A DNA stretch of 64,000 bases from Haematobia irritans (taxonomy: Eukaryota > Arthropoda > Insecta > Diptera > Muscidae): NCBI RefSeq assembly GCF_050003625.1, contig NC_134400.1:68528126-68592125 (forward strand), written 5' to 3'. This document shows positions 44,072 to 59,000 of the stretch, one piece after another. Under the pieces are notes generated by a model. The model saw only the letters and a program-made list of their open reading frames with translations, was not told the DNA's origin and did no database searches. Each line of letters opens with the position of its first letter. Position 1 is the first letter of the stretch. The translations under genes and the position numbers were made by a program.

Positions 44072-47000
44072 AAGGAGATATGGGCAAAATAAATTTTTCA
44101 TATAAAATATGCAATTTTTTTAGGTTTTGAGCGGATTATTAAATTTTTTGGGGTGTTACGAATTAAAGTCCTTTTCGCTCTAGGACGCATATTTAAGGAG
44201 ATATGGGCAAAATAACTTTTTCATATAAAAATTGCAATTTTTTTAGGTTTTGAGAGGATTATTAAATTTTTTGGGGGTGTTACGAATTAAAGTCCTTTTC
44301 GCTCTAGGACGCGTATATACGAAGATATGGGCAAAATAAGTTTTTCAGATAAAAATTTCAATTTTTTTAGGTTTTGGGAGGATTATTCAATTTTTTTGGG
44401 GTGGTCATGAATTAAAGACATTTTCGCGCTAGAGCGCTTAGTTTAGGAGATATGGGCAAAATCAGTTTTTCATATAAAAATTTCAATTTTTTTAGGTTTT
44501 GGGTGGATTTGTCAATTTTTTGGGGGTGGTCACGAATTAAAGTCCTTTTCGCCCTAGGACGTATATTTAAGGAGATATGGGCAAAATAACTTTTTCATAT
44601 AAAAATTGCAATTTTTTAGGTTTTGAGCGGATTATTAAATTTTTTGGGGTGTTACGAATTAAAGTCCTTTTCGCTCTAGGACGCGTATAGACGAAGATAT
44701 GGGCAAAATAAGTTTTTCAGATAAAAATTTAAATTTTTTTAGGTTTTGGGAGGATTATTCAATTTTTTTTGGGGGTGGTCATGAATTAAAGTCCTTTTCG
44801 CGCTAGGGCGAATAGTTTTGGAGATATTGGCAAAATAAGTTTTTTTTTAAATTTTTTTAGAATTTGGGTGGATTTGTCAATTTTTTGGGTGTGGTCACGA
44901 ATTAAAGTCCTTTTCGCCCTAGGACGTATATTTAAGGAGATATGGGCAAAATAACTTTTTCATATAAAAATTGCATTTTTTTAGATTTTGAGCGGATTAT
45001 TAAATTTTTTGGGGTGTTACGAATTAAAGTCCTTTTCGCTCTAGGACGCGTATATACGAAGATATGGGCAAAATAAGTTTTTCAGATAAAAATTTCAATT
45101 TTTTTAGGTTTTGGGAGGATTATTCAATTTTTTGGGGGTGGTCATGAATTAAAGTCCTTTTCGCGCTAGGGCGCTTAGTTTAGGAGATATGGCAAAATAA
45201 GTTTTTCATATCAAAATTTAATTTTTTTTAGATTTTGGGTGGATTTGTCAATTTTTTGGGGGTGGTCACGAATTAAAGTCCATTCCGCCCTAGGACGCAT
45301 ATTTAAGGAGATATGGGCAAAATAACTTTTTCATATAAAAATTGCAATTTTTTTAGGTTTTGAATAGATAATTAAATTTTTTGGGCTGTTACGAATTAAA
45401 GTTCTTTTCGCTCTAGGACGCGTATATACGAAGATATGGGCAAAATAAGTTTTTCATATAAAAATTTCAATTTGCTTAGGTTTTGGGAGGATTATTCAAT
45501 TTTTTTGGGGGTGGTCATGAATGAAAGTCCTTTTCGCGCTAGGGCGCTTAGTTTATGAGATATGGTCAAAATAAGTTTTTCATATCAAAATTTAAATTTT
45601 TTTAGGTTTTGGGTGGATTTGTCAATTTTTTGGGGATGGTCACGAATAAAAGTCCTTTTTGCCCTAGGACGTATATTTAAGGAGATATGGGCAAAATAAC
45701 TTTTTCATATAAAAATTGCAATTTTGTTAGGTTTTGAGCGGATTATTAAATTTTTTGGGGTGTTACGAATTCAAGTACTTTTCGCTCTAGGACGCGTATA
45801 TACAAGATATGGGCAAAATAAGATTTTCAGATAAAAATTTCAATTTTTTTAGGTTTTGGGAGGATTATTCAATTTTTTTGGGGGTGGTCATGAATTAAAG
45901 TCCTTTTCGCGCTAGGGCACTTAGTTTAGGAGATATGGGCAAAATAAGTTTTTCATATCAAAATTTAAATTTTTTTAGGTTTTGGGTGGATTTGTCAATT
46001 TTTTGAGGGTGGTCAAGAACTAAAATCCTTTTCGCCCTAGGACGTATATTTAAGGAGATATGGGCAAAATAACTTTTTCATATAAAAATTGCAATTTTTT
46101 TAGGTTTTGAGTGGATTATTAAATTTTTTGGGGTGTTACGAATTAAAGTCCTTTTCGCTCTAGGACGCGTATATACGAAGATATGGGAAAAATAAGTTTT
46201 TCAGATAAAAATTTAAATTTTTTTAGGTTTTGGGAGGATTATTCAATTTTTTTGGGGGTGGTCATGAATTAAAGTCCTTTTCGCGCTAGGGCGCTTAGTT
46301 TAGGAGATATGGGCAAAATAAGTTTTTCATATCAAAATTTAAATTTTTTTAGGTTTTGGGTGGATTTGTCAATTTTTTGGGGGTGGTCACGAATTAAAGT
46401 CCTTTTCGCCCTAGGACGTATATTTAAGGAGATATGGGCAAAATAACTTTTTCATATAAAAATTGCAATTTTTTTAGGTTTTGAGCGGATTATTAAATTT
46501 TTTGGGGTGTTACGAATTAAAGTCCTTTTCGCACTAGGACGCGTATATACGAAGATATGGGCAAAATAAGTTTTTCAGATAAAAATTTAAATTTTTTTAG
46601 GTTTTGGGAGGATTATTCAATTTTTTTTGGGGGTGGTCATGAATTAAAGTCCTTTTCGCGCTAGGGCGCTTAGTTTAGGAGATATGGGCAAAATAAGTTT
46701 TTCATATCAAAATTTAAATTTTTTTAGGTTTTGGGTGGATTTGTCAATTTTTTGGGGGTGGTCACGAATTAAAGTCCTTTTCGCCCTAACACGTATATTT
46801 AAGGAGATATGGGCAAAATAACTTTTTCATATAAAAATTGCAATTTTTTTAGGTTTTGAGCGGATTATTAATTTTTTTGGGGTGTTACGAATTAAAGTCC
46901 TTTTCGCTCTAGGACGCCTATATACAAAGATATGGGCAAAATATGTTTTTCAGATAAAAATTTCAATTTTTTTAGGTTTTGGGAGGATTATTCAAATTTT

Positions 47001-50000
47001 TGGGGGTGGTCATGAATTAAAGTCCTTTTCGCGCTAGGGCGCTTAGTTTAGGAGATATGGGCAAAATAAGTTTTTCATATCAAAATTTAAATTTTTTTAG
47101 GTTTTGGGTGGATTTGTCAATTTTTTGGGGATGGTCACGAATTAAAGTCCATTTCGCCCTACGACGTATATTTAAGGAGATATGGGCAAAATAACTTTTT
47201 CATATAAAAATTGCAATTTTTTTAGGTTTTGAGTGGATTATTAAATTTTTTGGGGTGTTACGAATTAAAGTCCTTTTCGCTCTAGGACGCGTATATACGA
47301 AGATATGGGCAAAATAAGTTTTTCAGATAAAAATTTCAATTTTTTTAGGTTTTGGGAGGATTATTCAATTTTTTTGGGGGTGGTCATGAATTAAAGTCCT
47401 TTTCGCGCTAGGGCGCTTAGTTTAGGAGATACGGGCAAAATAAGTTTTTCATATCAAAATTTAAAATTTTTTTAGGTTTTGGGTGGATTTGTCGATTTTT
47501 TGGGTGTGGTCACGAATTAAAGTCCTTTTCGCCCTAGGACGTATATTTAAGGAGATATGGGCAAAATAACGTTTTCATATAAAAATTGCAATTTTTTTTA
47601 GGTTTTGAGTGGATTATTAAATTTTTTGAGGTGTTACGAATTAAAGTCCTTTCGCTCTAGGACGCGTATATACGAAGATATGGGCAAAATAAGTTTTTCA
47701 GATAAAAATTTCAATTTTTTTAGGTTTTGGGAGGATTATTCAATTTTTTGGGGGGTGGTCATTAATTAAAGTCCTTTTCGCGCTAGGGCGCTTAGTTTAG
47801 GAGATATGGGCAAAATAAGTTTTTCATATCAAAATTTAAATTTTTTAGGTTTTGGGTGGATTTGTCAATTTTTTTGGGGGTAGTCACGAATTAAAGTCCT
47901 TTTCGCCCTAGGACGTATATTTAAGGAGATATGGGCAAAATAACTTTTTCATATAAAAATTGCAATTTTTTTAGGTTTTGAGCGGATTATTAAATTTTTT
48001 GGGGTGTTACGAATTAAAGTCCTTTTCGCTCTAGGACGCGTATATACGAAGATATGGGCAAAATAAGTTTTTCAGATAAAAATTTCATTTTTTTTAGGTT
48101 TTGGGAGGATTATTCAATTTTTGTGGGGGTGGTCATGAATTAAAGTCCTTTTCGCGCTAGGGCGCTTAGTTTAGGAGATATGGGCAAAATAAGTTTTTCA
48201 TATCAAAATTTAATTTTTTTTAGGTTTTGGGTGGATTTGTCAATTTTTTGGGGGTGGTCACGAATTAAAGTCCATTTCGCCCTAGGACGCATATTTAAGG
48301 AGATATGGGCAAAATATATAAATGGGCAATATATAAAATGGGCAAATATATAAAAATTGCAATTTTTTTAGGTTTTGAGCGGATTATTAAATTTTTTGGG
48401 GTGTTACGAATTAAAGTCCTTTTCGCTCTAGGACGCGTATATACGAAGATATGGGCAAAATAAGTTTTACAGATAAAAATTTCAATTTTTTTAGGTTTTG
48501 GGAGGATTATTTAATTTTTTTGGGGGTGGTCATGAATTAAAGTCCTTTTCGCGCTAGGGCGCTTAGTTTAGGAGATATGGGCAAAATAAGTTTTTATATA
48601 AAAATTGCAATTTTTTTAGGTTTTGGGTGGATTTGTCAATTTTTTGGGGATGGTCACGAATTAAAGTCCTTTTCGCCCTAGGACGTATATTTAAGGAGAT
48701 ATGGGCAAAATAACTTTTTCATATAAAAATTGCAATTTTTTTAGGTTTTGAGTGGATTATTAAATTTTTTGGGGTGTTACGAATTAAAGTCCTTTCGCTC
48801 TAGGACGCGTATATACGAAGATATGGGCAAAATAAGTTTTTCAGATAAAAATTTCAATTTTTTTAGGTTTTGGGAGGATTATTCAAATTTTTGGGGGTGG
48901 TCATGAATTAAAGTCCTTTTCGCGCTAGGGCGCTTAGTTTACGAGATATGGTCAAAATAAGTTTTTCATATCAAAATTTAAATTTTTTTAGGTTTTGGGA
49001 GGATAATTCAATTTTTTTGGGGGAGGTCATGAATTAAAGTCCTTTTCGCGCTAGGGCGCTTAGTTTAGGAGGTATGGGCAAAATAACTTTTTCATATAAA
49101 AATTGAAATTTTTTTAGGTTTTGAGTGGATTATTAAATTTTTTGGGGTGTTACGAATTAAAGTCCTTTTCGCTCTAGGACGCGTATATACGAAGATATGG
49201 GCAAAATAAGTTTTTCAGATAAAAATTTCAATTTTTTTAGGTTTGGGAGGATTATTCATTTTTTTTGGGGGTGGTCATGAATTAAAGTCCTTTTCGCGCT
49301 TGGGCGCTTAGTTTAGGAGATATGGGCAAAATAAGTTTTTCATATCAAAATTTAAATTTTTTTTAGGTTTTGGGTGGATTTGTCAATTTTTTGGGGGTGG
49401 TCACGAATTAAAGTCCTTTTCGCCCTAGGACGTATATTTAAGGAGATATGGGCAAAATAACTTTTTCATATAAAAATTGCAATTTTTTTAGGTTTTGAGC
49501 GGATTATTAAATTTTTTGGGGTGTTACGAATTAAAGTCCTTTTCGCTCTAGGACGCGTATATACGAAGATATGGGCAAAATAAGTTTTTCAGATAAAAAT
49601 TTAAATTTTTTTAGGTTTTGGGAGGATTATTCAATTTTTTTTGGGGGTGGTCATGAATTAAAGTCCTTTTCGCGCTAGGGCGCTTAGTTTAGGAGATATG
49701 GGCAAAATAAGTTTTTCATATCAAAATTTAAATTTTTTTAGGTTTTGGGTAGATTTGTCAATTTTTTCGGGGTGGTCACGAATTAAAGTCCTTTTCGCCC
49801 TAACACGTATATTTAAGGAGATATGGGCAAAATAACTTTTTCATATAAAAATTGCAATTTTTTTAGGTTTTGAGCGGATTATTAATTTTTTTGGGGTGTT
49901 ACGAATTAAAGTCCTTTTCGCTCTAGGACGCCTATATACAAAGATATGGGCAAAATATGTTTTTCAGATAAAAATTTCAATTTTTTTAGGTTTTGGGAGG

Positions 50001-53000
50001 ATTATTCAAATTTTTGGGGGTGGTCATGAATTAAAGTCCTTTTCGCGCTAGGGCGCTTAGTTTAGGAGATATGGGCAAAATAAGTTTTTCATATCAAAAT
50101 TTAAATTTTTTTAGGTTTTGGGTGGATTTGTCAATTTTTTGGGGATGGTCACGAATTAAAGTCCATTTCGCCCTAGGACGTATATTTAAGGAGATATGGG
50201 CAAAATAACTTTTTCATATAAAAATTGCAATTTTTTTAGGTTTTGAGTGGATTATTAAATTTTTTGGGGTGTTACGAATTAAAGTCCTTTTCGCTCTAGG
50301 ACGCGTATATACGAAGATATGGGCAAAATAAGCTTTTCAGATAAAAATTTCAATTTTTTTAGGTTTTGGGAGGATTATTCAATTTTTTTGGGGGTGGTCA
50401 TGAATTAAAGTCCTTTTCGCGCTAGGGCGCATAGTTTAGGAGATATGGGCAAAATAAGTTTTTCATATCAAAATTTAAAATTTTTTTAGGTTTTGGGTGG
50501 ATTTGTCGATTTTTTGGGTGTGGTCACGAATTAAAGTCCTTTTCGCCCTAGGACGTATATTTAAGGAGATATGGGCAAAATAACTTTTTCATATAAAAAT
50601 TGCAATTTTTTTTAGGTTTTGAGTGGATTATTAAATTTTTTGAGGTGTTACGAATTAAAGTCCTTTCGCTCTAGGACGCGTATATACGAAGATATGGGCA
50701 AAATAAGTTTTTCAGATAAAAATTTCAATTTTTTTAGGTTTTGGGAGGATTATTCAATTTTTTGGGGGGTGGTCATTAATTAAAGTCCTTTTCGCGCTAG
50801 GGCGCTTAGTTTAGGAGATATGGGCAAAATAAGTTTTTCATATCAAAATTTAAATTTTTTAGGTTTTGGGTGGATTTGTCAATTTTTTGGGGGTAGTCAC
50901 GAATTAAAGTCCTTTTCGCCCTAGGACGTATATTTAAGGAGATATGGGCAAAATAACTTTTTCATATAAAAATTGCAATTTTTTTAGGTTTTGAGCGGAT
51001 TATTAAATTTTTTGGGGTGTTACGAATTAAAGTCCTTTTCGCTCTAGGACGCGTATATACGAAGATATGGGCAAAATAAGTTTTTCAGATAAAAATTTCA
51101 TTTTTTTAGGTTTTGGGAGGATTATTCAATTTTTGTGGGGGTGGTCATGAATTAAAGTCCTATTCGCGCTAGGGCGCTTAGTTTAGGAGATATGGGCAAA
51201 ATAAGTTTTTCATATCAAAATTTAATTTTTTTTAGGTTTTGGGTGGATTTGTCAATTTTTTGGGGGTGGTCACGAATTAAAGTCCATTTCGCCCTAGGAC
51301 GCATATTTAAGGAGATATGGGCAAAATAACTTTTTCATATAAAAATTGCAATTTTTTTAGGTTTTGAGCGGATTATTAAATTTTTTGGGGTGTTACGAAT
51401 TAAAGTCCTTTTCGCTCTAGGACGCGTATATACGAAGATATGGGCAAAATAAGTTTTACAGATAAAAATTTCAATTTTTTTAGGTTTTGGGAGGATTATT
51501 TAATTTTTTTGGGGGTGGTCATGAATTAAAGTCCTTTTCGCGCTAGGGCGCTTAGTTTAGGAGATATGGGCAAAATAAGTTTTTATATAAAAATTGCAAT
51601 TTTTTTAGGTTTTGGGTGGATTTGTCAATTTTTTGGGGATGGTCACGAATTAAAGTCCTTTTCGCCCTAGGACGTATATTTAAGGAGATATGGGCAAAAT
51701 AACTTTTTCATATAAAAATTGCAATTTTTTTAGGTTTTGAGTGGATTATTAAATTTTTTGGGGTGTTACGAATTAAAGTCCTTTCGCTCTAGGACGCGTA
51801 TATACGAAGATATGGGCAAAATAAGTTTTTCAGATAAAAATTTCAATTTTTTTAGGTTTTGGGAGGATTATTCAAATTTTTGGGGGTGGTCATGAATTAA
51901 AGTCCTTTTCGCGCTAGGGCGCTTAGTTTACGAGATATGGTCAAAATAAGTTTTTCATATCAAAATTTAAATTTTTTTAGGTTTTGGGAGGATAATTCAA
52001 TTTTTTTGGGGGTGGTCATGAATTAAAGTCCTTTTCGCGCTAGGGCGCTTAGTTTAGGAGGTATGGGCAAAATAACTTTTTCATATAAAAATTGAAATTT
52101 TTTTAGGTTTTGAGTGGATTATTAAATTTTTTGGGGTGTTACGAATTAAAGTCCTTTTCGCTCTAGGACGCGTATATACGAAGATATGGACAAAATAAGT
52201 TTTTCAGATAAAAATTTCAATTTTTTTAGGTTTGGGAGGATTATTCATTTTTTTTTGGGGTGGTCATGAATTAAAGTCCTTTTCGCGCTTGGGCGCTTAG
52301 TTTAGGAGATATGGGCAAAATAAGTTTTTCATATCAAAATTTAAATTTTTTTTAGGTTTTGGGTGGATTTGTCAATTTTTTGGGTGTGGTCACGAATTAA
52401 AGTCCTTTTCGCCCTAGGACGTATATTTAAGGAGATATGGGCAAAATAACTTTTTCATATAAAAATTGCAATTTTTTTAGGTTTTGAGCGGATTATTAAA
52501 TTTTTTGGGGTGTTACGAATTAAAGTCCTTTTCGCTCTAGGACGCGTATATACGAAGATATGGGCAAAATAAGTTTTTCAGATAAAAATTTCAATTTTTT
52601 TAGGTTTTGGGAGGATTATTTAATTTTTTTGGGGGTGGTCATGAATTAAAGTCCTTCTCGCGCTAGGGCGCTTAGTGTAGGAGATATGGGCAAAATAAGT
52701 TTTTCATATCAAAATTTAAATTTTTTTTAGGTTTTGGGTGGATTTGTCAATTTTTTGGGTGTGGTCACGAATTAAAGTCCTTTTCGCTCTAGGACGCGTA
52801 TATACGAAGATATGGACAAAATAAGTTTTTCAGATAAAAATTTCAATTTTTTTAGGTTTGGGAGGATTATTCATTTTTTTGGGGGTGGTCATGAATTAAA
52901 GTCCTTTTCGCGCTTGGGCGCTTAGTTTAGGAGATATGGGCAAAATAAGTTTTTCATATCAAAATTTAAATTTTTTTTAGGTTTTGGGTGGATTTGTCAA

Positions 53001-56000
53001 TTTTTTGGGTGTGGTCACGAATTAAAGTCCTTTTCGCCCTAGGACGTATATTTAAGGAGATATGGGCAAAATAACTTTTTCATATAAAAATTGCAATTTT
53101 TTTAGGTTTTGAGCGGATTATTAAATTTTTTGGGGTGTTACGAATTAAAGTCCTTTTCGCTCTAGGACGCGTATATACGAAGATATGGGCAAAATAAGTT
53201 TTTCAGATAAAAATTTCATTTTTTTTAGGTTTTGGGAGGATTATTTAATTTTTTTGGGGGTGGTCATGAATTAAAGTCCTTCTCGCGCTAGGGCGCTTAG
53301 TGTAGGAGATATGGGCAAAATAAGTTTTTCATATCAAAATTTAAATTTTTTTTAGGTTTTGGGTGGATTTGTCAATTTTTTGGGTGTGGTCACGAATTAA
53401 AGTCCTTTTCGCTCTAGGTCGCGTATATACGAAGATATGGGCAAAATAAGTTTTTCAGATAAAAATTTCAATTTTTTTAGGTTTGGGAGGATTATTCATT
53501 TTTTTTTTGGGGGTGGTCATGAATTAAAGTCCTTTTCGCGCTTGGGCGCTTAGTTTAGGAGATATGGGCAAAATAAGTTTTTCATATCAAAATTTAAATT
53601 TTTTTTAGGTTTTGGGTGGATTTGTCAATTTTTTGGGTGTGGTCACGAATTAAAGTCCTTTTCGCCCTAGGACGTATATTTAAGGAGATATGGGGAAAAT
53701 AACTTTTTCATATAAAAATTGCAATTTTTTTTAGGTTTTGAGCGGATTATTAATTTTTTTGGGGTGTTACGAATTAAAGTCCTTTTCGCTCTAGGACGCG
53801 TATATACGAAGATATGGGCAAAATAAGTTTTTCAGATAAAAATTTCAATTTTTTTAGGTTTTGGGAGGATTATTTAATTTTTTTGGGGGTGGTCATGAAT
53901 TAGAGTCCTTTTCGCGCTAGGGCGCTTAGTGTAGGAGATATGGGCAAAATAAGTTTTTCATATCAAAATTTAAATTTTTTTTAGGTTTTGGGTGGATTTG
54001 TCAATTTTTTGGGTGTGGTCACGAATTAAAGTCCTTTTCGCCCTAGGACGTATATTTAAGGAGATATGGGGAAAATAACTTTTTCATATAAAAATTGCAA
54101 TTTTTTTTAGGTTTTGAGCGGATTATTAAATTTTTTGGGGTGTTACGAATTAAAGTCCTTTTCGCTCTAGGACGCGTATATACGAAGATATGGGCAAAAT
54201 AAGTTTTTCAGATAAAAATTTCAATTTTTTTAGGTTTTGGGAGGATTATTCAATTTTTTTGGGGGTGGTCATGAATTAAAGTCTTTTTCGCGCTAGGGCG
54301 CTTAATTTAGGAGATATGGGCAAAATAAGTTTTTCATATCAAAATTTAATTTTTTTTAGGTTTTGGGTGGATTTGTCAATTTTTTGGGGGTGGTCACGAA
54401 TTAAAGTCCTTTTCGCCCTAGGACGTATATTTAAGGAGATATGGGCAAAATAACTTTTTCATATAAAAATTGCAATTTTTTTAGGTTTTGAGCGGATTAT
54501 TAAATTTTTTGGGGTGTTACGAATTAAAGTCCTTTTCGCTCTAGGACTCGTATATTTTTAGGTTTTGGGAGGATTATTCAATTTTTTTGGGGGTGGTCAT
54601 GAATTAAAGTCCTTTTCGCGCTAGGACGCTTAGTTTAGGAGATATGGGGAAAATAACTTTTTCATATAAAAATTTAAATTTTTTTAGGTTTTGAGCGGAT
54701 TATTAAATTTTTTGGGGTGTTACGAATTAAAGTCCTTTTCGCTCTAGGACGCGTATATACGAAGATATGGGCAAAATAAGTTTTTCAGATAAAAATTTCA
54801 ATTTTTTTAGGTTTTGGGAGGATTATTCAATTTTTTTGGGGGTGGTCATGAATTAAAGTCCTTTTCGCGCTAGGGCGCTTAATTTAGGAGATATGGGCAA
54901 AATAAGTTTTTCATATCAAAATTTAAATTTTTTTAGGTTTTGGGTGGATTTGTCAATTTTTTGGGGGTGTTCACGAATTAAAGTCCTTTTCGCCCTAGGA
55001 CGTATATTTAAGGAGATATGGGGAAAATAACTTTTTCATATAAAAATTGCAATTTTTTTAGGTTTTGAGTGGATTATTAAATTTTTTGGGGTGTTACGAA
55101 TTAAAGTCCTTTCGCTCTAGGACGCGTATATACGAAGATATGGGCAAAATAAGTTTTTCAGATAAAAATTTCAATTTTTTTAGGTTTTGGGAGGATTATT
55201 CAAATTTTTGGGGGTGGTCATGAATTAAAGTCCTTTTCGCGCTAGGGCGCTTAGTTTACGAGATATGGTCAAAATAAGTTTTTCATATCAAAATTTAAAT
55301 TTTTTTAGGTTTTGGGAGGATAATTCAATTTTTTTGGGGGTGGTCATGAATTAAAGTCCTTTTCGCGCTAGGGCGCTTAGTTTAGGAGGTATGGGCAAAA
55401 TAACTTTTTCATATAAAAATTGAAATTTTTTTAGGTTTTGAGTGGATTATTAAATTTTTTGGGGTGTTACGAATTAAAGTCCTTTTCGCTCTAGGACGCG
55501 TATATACGAAGATATGGACAAAATAAGTTTTTCAGATAAAAATTTCAATTTTTTTAGGTTTGGGAGGATTATTCATTTTTTTTGGGGGTGGTCATGAATT
55601 AAAGTCCTTTTCGCGCTTGGGCGCTTAGTTTAGGAGATATGGGCAAAATAAGTTTTTCATATCAAAATTTAAATTTTTTTTAGGTTTTGGGTGGATTTGT
55701 CAATTTTTTGGGTGTGGTCACGAATTAAAGTCCTTTTCGCCCTAGGACGTATATTTAAGGAGATATGGGCAAAATAACTTTTTCATATAAAAATTGCAAT
55801 TTTTTTAGGTTTTGAGCGGATTATTAAATTTTTTGGGGTGTTACGAATTAAAGTCCTTTTCGCTCTAGGACGCGTATATACGAAGATATGGGCAAAATAA
55901 GTTTTTCAGATAAAAATTTCAATTTTTTTAGGTTTTGGGAGGATTATTTAATTTTTTTGGGGGTGGTCATGAATTAAAGTCCTTCTCGCGCTAGGGCGCT

Positions 56001-59000
56001 TAGTGTAGGAGATATGGGCAAAATAAGTTTTTCATATCAAAATTTAAATTTTTTTTAGGTTTTGGGTGGATTTGTCAATTTTTTGGGTGTGGTCACGAAT
56101 TAAAGTCCTTTTCGCTCTAGGTCGCGTATATACGAAGATATGGGCAAAATAAGTTTTTCAGATAAAAATTTCAATTTTTTTAGGTTTGGGAGGATTATTC
56201 ATTTTTTTTTTGGGGGTGGTCATGAATTAAAGTCCTTTTCGCGCTTGGGCGCTTAGTTTAGGAGATATGGGCAAAATAAGTTTTTCATATCAAAATTTAA
56301 ATTTTTTTTAGGTTTTGGGTGGATTTGTCAATTTTTTGGGTGTGGTCACGAATTAAAGTCCTTTTCGCCCTAGGACGTATATTTAAGGAGATATGGGGAA
56401 AATAACTTTTTCATATAAAAATTGCAATTTTTTTTAGGTTTTGAGCGGATTATTAAATTTTTTGGGGTGTTACGAATTAAAGTCCTTTTCGCTCTAGGAC
56501 GCGTATATACGAAGATATGGGCAAAATAAGTTTTTCAGATAAAAATTTCAATTTTTTTAGGTTTTGGGAGGATTATTTAATTTTTTTGGGGGTGGTCATG
56601 AATTAGAGTCCTTTTCGCGCTAGGGCGCTTAGTGTAGGAGATATGGGCAAAATAAGTTTTTCATATCAAAATTTAATTTTTTTTTAGGTTTTGGGTGGAT
56701 TTGTCAATTTTTTGGGTGTGGTCACGAATTAAAGTCCTTTTCGCCCTAGGACGTATATTTAAGGAGATATGGGGAAAATAACTTTTTCATATAAAAATTG
56801 CAATTTTTTTTAGGTTTTGAGCGGATTATTAAATTTTTTGGGGTGTTACGAATTAAAGTCCTTTTCGCTCTAGGACGCGTATATACGAAGATATGGGCAA
56901 AATAAGTTTTTCAGATAAAAATTTCAATTTTTTTAGGTTTTGGGAGGATTATTCAATTTTTTTGGGGGTGGTCATGAATTAAAGTCTTTTTCGCGCTAGG
57001 GCGCTTAATTTAGGAGATATGGGCAAAATAAGTTTTTCATATCAAAATTTAATTTTTTTTAGGTTTTGGGTGGATTTTTCAATTTTTTGGGGGTGGTCAC
57101 GAATTAAAGTCCTTTTCGCCCTAGGACGTATATTTAAGGAGATATGGGCAAAATAACTTTTTCATATAAAAATTGCAATTTTTTTAGGTTTTGAGCGGAT
57201 TATTAAATTTTTTGGGGTGTTACGAATTAAAGTCCTTTTCGCTCTAGGACTCGTATATTTTTAGGTTTTGGGAGGATTATTCAATTTTTTTGGGGGTGGT
57301 CATGAATTAAAGTCCTTTTCGCGCTAGGACGCTTAGTTTAGGAGATATGGGCAAAATAAGTTTTTCATATCAAAATTTAAATTTTTTTAGGTTTTGGGTG
57401 GATTTGTCAATTTTTTGGGGGTGGTCACGAATTAAAGTCCATTTCGCCCTAGGACGCATATTTAAGAAGATATGGGCAAAATAACTTTTTCATATAAAAA
57501 TTGCATTTTTTTTAGGTTTTGAGCGGATTATTAAATTTTTTGGGGTGTTACGAATTAAAGTCCTTTTCGCTCTAGGACGCCTATATACGAAGATATGGGC
57601 ATAATAAGTTTTTCAGATAAAAATTTCAATTTTTTTAGGTTTTGGGAGGATTATTCAATTTTTTTGGGAGTGGTCATGAATTAAAGTCCTTTTCGCGCTA
57701 GGGCGCTTAGTTTAAGAGATATGGGCAAAAAAAGTTTTTCATATAAAAATTTAAATTTTTTTTAGGTTTTGGGTGGATTTGTCAATTTTTTGGGGGTGGT
57801 CACGAATTAAAGTCCATTTCGCCCTAGGACGCATATTTAAGAAGATATGGGCAAAATAACTTTTTCATATAATAATTGCAATTTTTTTAGGTTTTGAGCG
57901 GATTATTAATTTTTTTGGGGTGTTACGAATTAAAGTCATTTTCGCTCTAGGACGCGTATATACGAAGATGTGGGCAAAATAAGTTTTTCATATCAAAATT
58001 TCAATTTTTTTAGGTTTTGGGAGGATTATTCAATTTTTTTGGGGGTGGTCATGAATTAAAGTCCTTTTCGCGCTAGGGCGCTTAGTTTAGGAGATATGGG
58101 CAAAATAACTTTTTCATATAAAAATTGAAATTTTTTTAGGTTTTGAGTGGATTATTAAATTTTTTGGGGTGTTACGAATTAAAGTCCTTTTCGCTCTAGG
58201 ACGCGTATATACGAAGATATGGGCAAAATAAGTTTTTCAGATAAAAATTTCAATTTTTTTAGGTTTGGGAGGATTATTCATTTTTTTTGGGGGGTGGTCA
58301 TGAATTAAAGTCCTTTTCGCGCTTGGGCGCTTAGTTTAGGAGATATGGGCAAAATAAGTTTTTCATATCAAAATTTAATTTTTTTTTAGGTTTTGGGTGG
58401 ATTTGTCAATTTTTTGGGTGTGGTCACGAATTAAAGTCCTTTTCGCCCTAGGACGTATATTTAAGGAGATATGGGGAAAATAACTTTTTCATATAAAAAT
58501 TGCAATTTTTTTAGGTTTTGAGCGGATTATTAAATTTTTTGGGGTGTTACGAATTAAAGTCCTTTTCGCTCTAGGACGCGTATATACGAAGATATGGGCA
58601 TAATAAGTTTTTCAGATAAAAATTTCAATTTTTTTAGGTTTTGGGAGGATTATTTAATTTTTTTGGGGGTGGTCATGAATTAAAGTCCTTTTCGCGCTTG
58701 GGCGCTTAGTTATGGGCAAAATAAGTTTTACATATCAAAATTTAAATTTTTTTTAGGTTTTGGGTGGATTTGTCAATTTTTTGGGTGTGGTCACGAATTA
58801 AAGTCCTTTTCGCCCTAGGACGTATATTTAAGGAGATATGGGGAAAATAACTTTTTCATATAAAAATTGCAATTTTTTTAGGTTTTGAGCGGATTATTAA
58901 ATTTTTTGGGGTGTTACGAATTAAAGTCCTTTTCGCTCTAGGACGCGTATATACGAAGATATGGGCAAAATAAGTTTTTCAGATAAAAATTTCAATTTTT

